From contig DLRW01000082.1 in NCBI GenBank assembly GCA_002501205.1, positions 1 through 25,933 of the forward strand: a stretch of 25,933 bases of DNA. The letters are read 5' to 3'. A program made the translations under genes and the position numbers. The notes beneath the pieces were generated by a model. The model did no database searches. It worked only from the letters and a program-made list of their open reading frames with translations, and was not told the origin of the DNA. The stretch is from Flavobacteriales bacterium UBA7878. Lineage in GTDB: Bacteria; Bacteroidota; Bacteroidia; Flavobacteriales; Schleiferiaceae. Position 1 is the first letter of the stretch, and every line of letters starts with the position of its first letter. Of the stretch, positions 8,633-15,832 are shown piece after piece.

Positions 8633-9557
8633 AATTGCGATTTTTCGCCAAACGCCTGCGAATTCGATCGGCGGGTGAACCCTTGAAGTTGACCAGATAA
8701 ACACCAGCCAAAATCAGAAGCATACCTACTAAATGCTCCGGCCCCACATCTTCGCCATCCCAAATACCCCAAAGTAAGGCAACTAAAGGAATGGCGTAAG
8801 TAACACTAGCGGCAAAAAGAGAGCTGGTTCCCTTAATGAGGTAATTAAATAGAATCACCGCTAAGCTGGTACCCACAATCCCCATAATAGAAATATAGCC
8901 CAAATTAAGCCAAGCATTAGGATCCGTTTGCATGATCTCCAGAAAGTCGGTACTAAACACATAAATCAAGGCCAAAGGTCCTACCGTCGTAGTACTAAAA
9001 AGGGTGATGGACAAGGAGTCTAAATCCTTCAATTTGGAATTAATGGTATTGATGCTCAAAGCATAGCATACCGTGGCTATAATGGGATAAATACCAAAAC
9101 CGAGCTTATCGGCATCTATTTGAAGACCGGGCAATAATAACCATAGGGCCCCGGCAAAACCGAGGATAATTCCTGTTACTCCAATCCAGCGCACTCGCAC
9201 TCTAAACCAGATCAATCCAATGATCAAGGTAAAAAGCGGTACTAAAGAGTTTAAGATTCCCACCAGCGAAGAATCCAATCGGGTTACCGCCAAGGGAAAG
9301 AGGATATATGGAATGGCATTCCCGAAATAGCCTACAATGGCAGAAGGCATAGTATCTACCTTCTTCCAAAACTTAAATTTCCGAAAGGCGATAATCACGG
9401 TAAAAATCCAGGCCGTGGCAATGCGCAACATGCCAATTTGGGCAAAATCGAAGCTCTCCAAACCTCGCTTCATTAAAATAAAGGAGCTGCCCCAAATCAA
9501 GGCTAGCAAAATAAACATGGCCCAGGCCAGAGCAGGATTTATCTTCGGTGTTTTCAC
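8631..9557 (-). CDS. EamA/DMT-superfamily transporter (GTG start)
   Basis: A 308-residue inner-membrane protein with about ten hydrophobic helices arranged as two EamA repeats. The first contains FILLALIWGSSFILMKRG and the second ends in GMLLILAGVYLVNF. Family members export small metabolites or amino acids; the substrate cannot be told. The frame stays open upstream to an ATG at 9608, but that extension would be translated from the promoter itself: a perfect -7 box (TACATTTG, 9562-9569) lies inside it. I therefore place the start at the GTG at 9557, giving MKTPKINPALAW before the first helix. An ATG at 9518 would cut into that helix. The gene is divergent from the one at 9614. Confidence 0.88.
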   Translation of the reverse strand: MKTPKINPALAWAMFILLALIWGSSFILMKRGLESFDFAQIGMLRIATAWIFTVIIAFRKFKFWKKVDTMPSAIVGYFGNAIPYILFPLAVTRLDSSLVGILNSLVPLFTLIIGLIWFRVRVRWIGVTGIILGFAGALWLLLPGLQIDADKLGFGIYPIIATVCYALSINTINSKLKDLDSLSITLFSTTTVGPLALIYVFSTDFLEIMQTDPNAWLNLGYISIMGIVGTSLAVILFNYLIKGTSSLFAASVTYAIPLVALLWGIWDGEDVGPEHLVGMLLILAGVYLVNFKGSPADRIRRRLAKNRN

Positions 9558-9561
9558 GCCG

Positions 9562-9590
9562 CAAATGTATCTATTTGTTGGCGCCGCAGA
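9562..9590 (-). promoter_or_regulatory. Promoter of the EamA transporter
   Basis: On the minus strand a TCTG (9587-9590) lies 17 bases before a perfect -7 box TACATTTG (9562-9569). Only four bases (CGGC) separate the box from the GTG start, predicting an mRNA with almost no leader. It is back to back with the plus-strand promoter at 9574-9604, and the two overlap. Confidence 0.6.
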
Positions 9591-9604
9591 CCCCGCTATA
9601 TTTG
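9574..9604 (+). promoter_or_regulatory. Promoter of the one-TM protein / TonB-receptor operon
   Basis: TTTG at 9574-9577, a 19-base spacer and TATATTTG at 9597-9604 make a full match to the Bacteroidota housekeeping promoter. The ATG of the first gene follows nine bases after the -7 box, so the leader is very short. Confidence 0.75.
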
Positions 9605-9613
9605 CCAAATAGA

Positions 9614-10162
9614 ATGTATCGATACTTCCTCAAATATTTGGGCATCTCCAGTCTGATTATCAGCCTGATACTCCCCTCAGTCTTAAACCTGAGCCTATTC
9701 TCCTGGCGCAGTTTAGAGCTGAGAAAGGAGCTAAAAGCTCGTTTTAAAAGCGGTATCCCCGAATCGGAATGCACGGTATTTTTATTGGAAGCCCTGGAAT
9801 ATCAAAATCTCGACTGGGAAAATGCAACTGAATTTTTCTGGAAGGATCATAAATATGACCTCATCGCCCTGGAGGTAAAACAAGGGCGCATCCAATTAAT
9901 GGCTTGGTTGGATGAAGAGGAAAGTGAACTGAAACGACGCTTTCATCAATTGCTTAGGCAACACCCCCCAGAACAAGAGGATTGTCCTCTTGCCCTAATT
10001 GACCACTTCAAAAATTACTTTCTCGATTGGCCTTCGGCGGGAACGGCTTTCGCCGAATATGACTTTCATGTAGATAGCTGGATCAATCCAGAGAGTAGTG
10101 CACACTTACGAAACTTAAGCCCTCCTCCCCGATTGGGATTATTCACTTCCGTCAATTTTTGA
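9614..10162 (+). CDS. One-TM protein of unknown function in a TonB-receptor operon
   Basis: A 182-residue protein with one N-terminal hydrophobic helix (residues about 6-30) and no lipobox. The remainder is a soluble domain with two cysteines (C53, C124), the segment EFFWKDHKYDLIALEVK and a proline-rich end (LSPPP at 168-172). Short proteins of this build, with an EF..K...YD motif and a proline-rich C-terminus, are something I associate with Bacteroidota loci for TonB-dependent receptors. I know no function for them. The frame is open further upstream, but that stretch contains the promoter (-7 box at 9597-9604), so the start is the ATG at 9614. The TonB-dependent receptor begins 21 bases after the stop, so both are probably on one mRNA. 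Confidence 0.75.
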   Translation: MYRYFLKYLGISSLIISLILPSVLNLSLFSWRSLELRKELKARFKSGIPESECTVFLLEALEYQNLDWENATEFFWKDHKYDLIALEVKQGRIQLMAWLDEEESELKRRFHQLLRQHPPEQEDCPLALIDHFKNYFLDWPSAGTAFAEYDFHVDSWINPESSAHLRNLSPPPRLGLFTSVNF

Positions 10163-10183
10163 ATAATCCTTAAATAGAAAAAC

Positions 10184-12598
10184 ATGAAAAAATTATGGAG
10201 CCTGGTTATAGCCATTATAGCCGGAAACGCTCTTTATGCCCAAACCTTAAAAGTGGTGGATGCCGTTGAAGGCCAAGCTATAGAACATGCGATTGTGGGC
10301 GTTAATACCGACGACCTAATCCCCCTTTACACCAATGATCAAGGACATGTTGATATCAGTGTTTTACGCGATAGGAAGAGCATCAACATTAGCGCCCTTG
10401 GTTATCATTACCAAACACTAAGCTACCAGGAAATCCAAGAATTGGGATTTGTAGTTAAATTGAGTCCTAAGCCTATGGCTCTCGATCAGGTGGTAATATC
10501 GGCTTCTCGCTGGAGTCAGTCATCCAGAGAGCTGCCTTATCATATCAGCAGTCTAAAAAGTCGGGAAATCTATTTTCAAAGTCCCCAAACTGCTGCAGAT
10601 TTACTAGGTCAGAGTGGTGAAGTATTCATCCAAAAAAGTCAGCAGGGTGGCGGTAGCCCTATGATTCGAGGTTTCGCTACCAATCGACTCCTAATCGCTG
10701 TAGATGGTATTCGAATGAACAATGCCATTTTCCGGTCGGGCAACCTGCAACAAGTAATATCACTGGATCCATTAGCGATTGATCGCAGCGAAGTATTCTT
10801 TGGCCCTGCTTCAGTGATCTATGGATCGGATGCCATTGGTGGGGTGATGAGTTTCAACACCCTTCGCCCGGAATTCAGTATCGACACCAACCTTCTGGTA
10901 TATGGATCCGCTTACAGTCGGTATTCCTCAGCTAATCAAGAACTGAGTCAGCATGTGGATTATAATGTTGGTAGCGAAAAGCTAGCCTGGCGCGGAAGCT
11001 TTAGCTACAATCGCTATGGTGATTTACGTATGGGATCGCAAGGATCGGATGAATTGCTACGCCCCTACACCGTGCAACGCATAGACAGCCAGGATGTAGT
11101 GATCCGCAATACCGATCCCACCTTGCAACTTAACACTGGCTTCGAGCAGTTTCACACCTTACAGAAGCTGCGCTATCGCCCAAGCAACCATTTAGATTTC
11201 GAATACAGCTTTATGTATTCTCGCACCGGAGACTACGATCGTTATGATCGTCTTATTCGGACGCGAGGAGGTTTACCCCGTGCCGCCGAATGGTATTACG
11301 GGCCGCAAGTTTGGGCTATGAATAAGTTCGAAGTAAACTACCGCAAATCCAATCTGCTTTTTGATGGCGCTACTTTAAGAATTGCCTCTCAGGTTTTTAA
11401 AGAAAGTCGTCATGATCGAGATTTCGGCAGCACAGAACTTAATCACCGTATTGAAGATGTGCAGGCCCTATCCTTGAATTTGGATTTACAAAAGCGAATC
11501 TCCGAATCTCATAAACTCTTTTACGGACTAGAAGCCATTCGTAATGATGTACGCTCTACCGGAACGGTCGAAGACATTGTAAGCGGGGACCTAAGCAATA
11601 CCGCTTCCCGCTATCCTCAATCGGATTGGTCGAGCTATGCTGCTTATTTAAACCATGAATGGGAGATGAGCCAAAAGTTCACCACCCAACTAGGATTGCG
11701 CTACAATCACTTTATCATTAACAGCGATTTTAGCGACAACCTGGCTTATTACCCACTACCCTTTGCTACTGCGGAGATTAATACCGGCAATGTAACGGGA
11801 AGCCTGGGTTTTGTATTTCGCCCCACCGAGAACTGGAAATGGCGCTTAAACCTGGGAACCGCTTTCCGGGCCCCTAATGTGGATGATATTGGTAAGATCT
11901 TCGATTCAGGCGACGCCATTGTGGTGGTTCCGAACCCTGATCTCAAAGCCGAATATGCTTACAATGCCGAGTTTGGTGCTGCTACCCATTTATGGGATCG
12001 CATTAAACTGGATATCAGTGCGTATTACACCTATTTAGATCAGGCTATGGTGCGCCGTCCTTATACTTTAAACGGACAAAGCAGTATCTTATACGATGGT
12101 GAATTAAGTGAAATTCATGCGATACAGAATGCAGCGCGAGCCCAGGTTTATGGCCTACAAATAGGTTTAGATTGGAACTACAATCAAACCTGGTTCTGGC
12201 GAAATCAATTCAACTGGCAAAAAGGAGAAGAGGAAGATCAAGATGGTGTGCTTGGACCTTCTCGCCATGCCGCCCCATGGTTCGGCGTGAGTCGTATTCA
12301 GTTCGAAAATAAAGGTTTACGATTGGAAGCCAATGTTCAGGTATCTGGAGAAGTGAGCGCTGAAAACCTCAACTTCGAAGAAGCTGGGAAAGGCTACCTC
12401 TACCAAACTGATGCTGAAGGAAATGCTTATTCTCCTGGTTGGTATACCCTCAACTTCAAATCGAGCTATCAGCTTAATGAAGCCTGGACCATCAGCGCCG
12501 GGATAGAGAATATTACGGATCAACGTTATCGTCCTTACAGCAGTGGATTAGTGGCTGCCGGACGTAATTTCATTTTAGCAGCACGATTTCAGTTTTAA
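10184..12598 (+). CDS. TonB-dependent outer-membrane receptor
   Basis: An 804-residue outer-membrane receptor that takes up a ligand using TonB energy. A signal peptide (cut near YAQ, residue 20) is followed by a short carboxypeptidase-regulatory-like domain (about 21-95), the plug (about 115-230, with QQGGGSPMIRGFATNRLL) and a 22-strand-type barrel ending in the aromatic residue expected for outer-membrane barrels (RFQF). The plug is of the type found in haem/haemoglobin receptors, and the barrel has FRAP (561-564) and NPDL (584-587) boxes. However, the histidine normally found between those boxes in haem receptors is absent, so I leave the ligand open. It is preceded by a one-TM protein in the same operon and followed by a strong terminator. 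Confidence 0.92.
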   Translation: MKKLWSLVIAIIAGNALYAQTLKVVDAVEGQAIEHAIVGVNTDDLIPLYTNDQGHVDISVLRDRKSINISALGYHYQTLSYQEIQELGFVVKLSPKPMALDQVVISASRWSQSSRELPYHISSLKSREIYFQSPQTAADLLGQSGEVFIQKSQQGGGSPMIRGFATNRLLIAVDGIRMNNAIFRSGNLQQVISLDPLAIDRSEVFFGPASVIYGSDAIGGVMSFNTLRPEFSIDTNLLVYGSAYSRYSSANQELSQHVDYNVGSEKLAWRGSFSYNRYGDLRMGSQGSDELLRPYTVQRIDSQDVVIRNTDPTLQLNTGFEQFHTLQKLRYRPSNHLDFEYSFMYSRTGDYDRYDRLIRTRGGLPRAAEWYYGPQVWAMNKFEVNYRKSNLLFDGATLRIASQVFKESRHDRDFGSTELNHRIEDVQALSLNLDLQKRISESHKLFYGLEAIRNDVRSTGTVEDIVSGDLSNTASRYPQSDWSSYAAYLNHEWEMSQKFTTQLGLRYNHFIINSDFSDNLAYYPLPFATAEINTGNVTGSLGFVFRPTENWKWRLNLGTAFRAPNVDDIGKIFDSGDAIVVVPNPDLKAEYAYNAEFGAATHLWDRIKLDISAYYTYLDQAMVRRPYTLNGQSSILYDGELSEIHAIQNAARAQVYGLQIGLDWNYNQTWFWRNQFNWQKGEEEDQDGVLGPSRHAAPWFGVSRIQFENKGLRLEANVQVSGEVSAENLNFEEAGKGYLYQTDAEGNAYSPGWYTLNFKSSYQLNEAWTISAGIENITDQRYRPYSSGLVAAGRNFILAARFQF

Positions 12599-12619
12599 TT
12601 AACTGCTATCTAAAATTTG

Positions 12620-12649
12620 AAAGCCGGCCTTTGTTGCCGGCTTTTTTTT
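12620..12649 (+). terminator. Terminator of the TonB-receptor operon
   Basis: AAAGCCGGC (12620-12628) and GCCGGCTTT (12636-12644) form a perfect nine-pair stem around a seven-base loop, followed by a run of T to 12649. Confidence 0.92.
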
Positions 12650-12692
12650 ATTCTGGTAATTCTTGCTAAAGAATTAGAGATCAAGAGACTTA

Positions 12693-12724
12693 TTTGGAAG
12701 CGGAGCCTTTGGACTCTATTTTCG
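12693..12724 (+). promoter_or_regulatory. Candidate promoter of the kelch/T9SS gene
   Basis: TTTG at 12693-12696, a 20-base spacer and TATTTTCG at 12717-12724 (one mismatch from TAnnTTTG). It sits 32 bases before the ATG. Moderate match only. Confidence 0.4.
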
Positions 12725-12756
12725 AACTTTTCCCTATTCCAAAAGTTTAACATTCC

Positions 12757-13953
12757 ATGAAAAACACCACTACTCTATTTTTAGCACTCTTATTTTCCTT
12801 TGGCTTGCTTGGGCAAAGTCAAACCTGGGAAACTATTAACGGTATTCCCGACGGTATCCACCACCCGGTAACCTTTGCCATTGGCGATTATGGTTATTCT
12901 GTAACTGGAGTTTCCAGCTTTGGCGTTGAAACCGATAATGCCCATCGCTATAATCCGCTAACCGACAATTGGTCTACCCTACCTGATTTCCCGGGTGGAG
13001 CACGTGGCTTTGCAATTGGCCTTAGCTATAAAGGCTATGGCTATTTGGGATTTGGAGCCAGTAGCAGTCAGTATTATAAAGACCTCTGGCGCTTCGACAC
13101 CAGTAATAATCAATGGACCCAATTAGCAGACTGCGGCTGTGTAGGTCGTCGCCATCCGGCATTAATGGCCGCTAACGATAAAATTTATCTGGGCTTAGGT
13201 AATGATAATACTGGCGACCTCAAAGATTTTTGGGTCTACGATATCCCTACCGACACCTGGACCCAATTACCCGACATCCCCGGGCCTGCACGTCATCATC
13301 CTTTTATGTTTGCGACCAATGGTGAGGTTTATGCCGGTATGGGCCATGGAGGCAACTTTATTTTTGGTGATTGGTATCGCTTTGATACGGTGAACAATAA
13401 TTGGCAAAGCATGAGCAATTTCCCTGGTGAAGCAAGGGTTGCCGGAACGCAGTTCGACCATGCAGGCTATGGCTATGTACTTAGTGGCGATGGCGATAAT
13501 CACAGTTTTATGGGAACGGGAGAAATGTGGCAATATGAGTCAGGCACCGATACCTGGACCGAATTAGACCCCCACCCTGGCTTTAGCCGATGGGCTCCCG
13601 GATCCTTTGTAATTGGCGATACCCTCTATTTCTTTGGCGGCTTCGACCGTGCAAACTCGGTATTCCCAACCGATATGTACAAGTACTTTTTTAACACCAA
13701 TGGCATCGGTCTCACTGAGTTGAAGCAAGAAGCTTCGCTCTTTTTCCCCAATCCCAGTACGGGTATCATTCGCATAAATCCGGAATGGATTGAAAATGAA
13801 TTAAAGCTCCACAATTTACAAGGGCAATTGCTGCAAAGCTGGACTCAAGCCCCTGGTGAAATAGATTTCAGCGAGCTCCCACCGGCTATTTACATTCTCG
13901 AAATAAAGGATGAAAAAGGTGAAATACATCGCGAAAAATTCTGGAAGAAATAA
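12757..13953 (+). CDS. Secreted kelch-repeat protein with T9SS C-terminal sorting domain
   Basis: A 398-residue exported protein. A signal peptide (about residues 1-20, ending LLGQ) precedes a beta-propeller built of kelch units of about 50 residues. The units carry repeated patterns such as NPLTDNWSTLPDFPG, DTSNNQWTQLADC and DIPTDTWTQLPDIPG. The last 75 residues (FFPNPSTGIIRINP to IYILEIKDEKGEIHREKF) form a type A sorting domain, the signal recognised by the type IX secretion system. The protein should therefore be moved across the outer membrane and released or anchored at the surface. This fits the presence of gldD and gldE nearby. Kelch propellers bind sugars or proteins; the ligand is unknown. 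It is a single-gene unit with its own terminator. Confidence 0.88.
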   Translation: MKNTTTLFLALLFSFGLLGQSQTWETINGIPDGIHHPVTFAIGDYGYSVTGVSSFGVETDNAHRYNPLTDNWSTLPDFPGGARGFAIGLSYKGYGYLGFGASSSQYYKDLWRFDTSNNQWTQLADCGCVGRRHPALMAANDKIYLGLGNDNTGDLKDFWVYDIPTDTWTQLPDIPGPARHHPFMFATNGEVYAGMGHGGNFIFGDWYRFDTVNNNWQSMSNFPGEARVAGTQFDHAGYGYVLSGDGDNHSFMGTGEMWQYESGTDTWTELDPHPGFSRWAPGSFVIGDTLYFFGGFDRANSVFPTDMYKYFFNTNGIGLTELKQEASLFFPNPSTGIIRINPEWIENELKLHNLQGQLLQSWTQAPGEIDFSELPPAIYILEIKDEKGEIHREKFWKK

Positions 13954-13955
13954 AT

Positions 13956-13985
13956 AGGCGCTCCTTCGGGAGCGCTTTTATTTTG
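13956..13985 (+). terminator. Terminator with UUCG tetraloop after the kelch gene
   Basis: GCGCTCC (13958-13964) and GGAGCGC (13969-13975) enclose a UUCG tetraloop closed by C-G, an exceptionally stable loop, followed by a T-rich run. It begins three bases after the stop codon. Confidence 0.9.
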
Positions 13986-14011
13986 GAATCCTTCTATCTA
14001 CAATCATCGCT

Positions 14012-14019
14012 TAAATTTG
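14012..14019 (+). promoter_or_regulatory. Promoter -7 element of ctaA
   Basis: TAAATTTG matches the Bacteroidota -7 consensus exactly. Only CGGC separates it from the ATG at 14024, predicting a leaderless or nearly leaderless mRNA. No good TTG is seen at the normal upstream distance; the nearest TTTG (13982-13985) is 26 bases away, inside the preceding terminator tail. Confidence 0.6.
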
Positions 14020-14023
14020 CGGC

Positions 14024-15061
14024 ATGAAAAAGTGGTTGTTAATTCTGTCGCGGATCGAAATTGTTCTGATCTTCCTGGTAATCATCGCTGGTTCCGTAGT
14101 GCGAATGAGCGGTTCAGGTATGGGTTGCCCCGATTGGCCTAAGTGTTTTGGTCATTTAATCCCACCAACGGAGCGCAGTCAACTCGATTGGAAAGCGGAT
14201 AGCCACTTCAACAAAAAGCAGATCATCATTAAGGATGAAGCCCTTTATTATGCCTTGGAGGATTTCACCTCCGGAAGCGAATACAATCCTGAGAACTGGG
14301 CGAAATATACCCGTCATGATTACGCTCTATTTAATCCCACTCATACCTGGATTGAATACATCAACCGATTAATTGGTGCCCTATCCGGCTTACCTATGCT
14401 CCTCATGTTTGTTTTAAGCTTGGCGCTGATTCGCCAGAATTGGTGGTATACGCTGCTTTCCGGGGCAGGTCTCTTTATGTTGGGCTTCGAGGCCTGGTTA
14501 GGTAAACTGGTAGTAGATGGAAATTTAATCCCTGGCAATATTACCATCCACATGATTGGTGCCTTATTAATAGTTGCGATCCTCCTGGTATTTAATGGCT
14601 TATTGGAAAGAGAAGAAAACTCAGCTTCGGCCTACACCCCTAATTTCAAAAGATGGAGCATTCTGGCTTTAATCCTCACTTTGGTGCAGATTGGTCTCGG
14701 CACTCAGGTTCGGGAAACTATTGATACCCTGCAACAAAACGGTCTGGCTCGAGCTGAATGGATGAATAATATGGATTTGGTCTTTTATATACACCGTAGT
14801 TTCTCCATCTTAATCCTGGCCCTAAACCTCTGGCTCTGGCAACAAAACCGCAAACTACAATTGGGCTACTGGCAATGGAATGCTGTATTACTAGTGCTCG
14901 TACTGGAAATATTTGCGGGTATTATTCTGGCTTATTTCGGCATGCCCTATTTCGCACAGCCCGTGCATCTTTTATTGGGATCTATCCTCTTTGCTTTGCA
15001 AAGTCATGCCATCATCAAGATGATTCTCAATGGCAGTCGGAGGCTTATTCCTATAAGCTAA
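14024..15061 (+). CDS. ctaA: Heme A synthase (COX15/CtaA family)
   Basis: An inner-membrane enzyme that oxidises the C8 methyl of heme O to make heme A for aa3-type cytochrome oxidase. The 345 residues contain about eight hydrophobic helices. Diagnostic motifs are the N-terminal RMSGSGMGCPDWPKCFGH with the cysteine pair C35/C41, the haem-ligand region H107-T-W-I-E111-YINR, and further histidines in IHMIGALL, IHRSFSIL and QPVHLLLGSI. An extended extracytoplasmic loop (about 48-105) is present. The gene stands alone after a terminator, and its 3' end overlaps the convergent DUF2007 gene by 11 bases. The rest of the cytochrome oxidase genes are not in the window. Confidence 0.95.
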   Translation: MKKWLLILSRIEIVLIFLVIIAGSVVRMSGSGMGCPDWPKCFGHLIPPTERSQLDWKADSHFNKKQIIIKDEALYYALEDFTSGSEYNPENWAKYTRHDYALFNPTHTWIEYINRLIGALSGLPMLLMFVLSLALIRQNWWYTLLSGAGLFMLGFEAWLGKLVVDGNLIPGNITIHMIGALLIVAILLVFNGLLEREENSASAYTPNFKRWSILALILTLVQIGLGTQVRETIDTLQQNGLARAEWMNNMDLVFYIHRSFSILILALNLWLWQQNRKLQLGYWQWNAVLLVLVLEIFAGIILAYFGMPYFAQPVHLLLGSILFALQSHAIIKMILNGSRRLIPIS

Positions 15062-15281
15062 TAGGGTTTCCGCTGGGGTTTTCGTAAAGGATATCCAAAG
15101 CGCGAATACTGTCCTCCAGAGGCACTTGCAGCACTACTTTGGTAAAACCTATACCGGGTAATACGCTATTGAGATTTTCATTGGTCAGAAAACAGCTGAT
15201 CCCCTCTGATTCTAATCGGCTTTTAAGCACATAGGCTTCGTTTATCCCGTCGAATTCCGCTATGCTTATGAGTTTTCCCAT
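15051..15281 (-). CDS. DUF2007 family small protein
   Basis: A 76-residue cytosolic protein (MGKLISIAEFDGINEAYV, then KSRLESEGISCFLTNE, then VPLEDSIRALDIL). The pattern matches the DUF2007 / putative signal-transducing protein family, a small PII-like alpha/beta fold whose members often sit on larger membrane or protease proteins. Function is not established. It overlaps the end of gldD by 16 bases and is the last gene of the ssb-gldE-gldD group. Its 3' end also overlaps ctaA on the other strand. Confidence 0.8.
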   Translation of the reverse strand: MGKLISIAEFDGINEAYVLKSRLESEGISCFLTNENLNSVLPGIGFTKVVLQVPLEDSIRALDILYENPSGNPISL

Positions 15282-15832
15282 TCCAGACTTTCAATCATAC
15301 GAATCATTTCGCCCCGCATAAAATCGTTTACCGGTTTAAGGGAGTCGGCATTGGGACTGGCGTAATAATAGAGTACGCCGCGAAGAAAATGATCAGTACT
15401 GTCGGTCATAAAAAACTGCATGCTGGTAGCAGCATCACCTTTGAGCTGGTAGAGTAAACCATAGACTCTTTTTTGCTCATCGATATAGAGTTTTTCATCA
15501 ATCCCATCGGCCTTTACGGTATGCTTATAGGCCAATTCATGGCCTTCATACAGCAAAGTATCCAAATTATCTTCTGTAACCTGGCGATAGGTTAATTGCA
15601 AAGTAGCTTCTAGCCGGGGGTATTTGATATCATACCAGCAACGGCCCTTATCCTTTAGGCTCGCTACTTTGTTAAAATCGAAATGAAAGGGGCAATCAGT
15701 ATTAAACTCCTGATACTCCGCACTTGGCATATCTATACGAAAGTAACCCTTGGGCTTAGGGGTATAATCACCTTCACAAGCGCCTAAAAACAGGGCAGTC
15801 AAAACAACTAGTTTAAGCTTCCTCATCTCCAT
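15266..15832 (-). CDS. gldD: Gliding motility lipoprotein GldD
   Basis: A 188-residue lipoprotein with signal and lipobox L16-G-A-C19. The mature protein opens with YTPKPKGYFRIDMP, and contains CPFHFDFNKVA and CWYDIKYPRLEATLQLTYR. These are characteristic of GldD, a Bacteroidota lipoprotein that genetic work in gliding bacteria shows is required for gliding and associated secretion; its molecular role is unsettled. It sits directly after gldE, overlapping its end by 20 bases (14 if the second Met at 15826 is used). That is the classical gldE-gldD arrangement and strongly supports the call. Confidence 0.93.
   Translation of the reverse strand: MEMRKLKLVVLTALFLGACEGDYTPKPKGYFRIDMPSAEYQEFNTDCPFHFDFNKVASLKDKGRCWYDIKYPRLEATLQLTYRQVTEDNLDTLLYEGHELAYKHTVKADGIDEKLYIDEQKRVYGLLYQLKGDAATSMQFFMTDSTDHFLRGVLYYYASPNADSLKPVNDFMRGEMIRMIESLEWENS

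Noticed and set aside
9337..9612. 91-codon plus-strand frame over the EamA gene
   Set aside because: It is antisense to conserved membrane helices and runs into the divergent promoter region.
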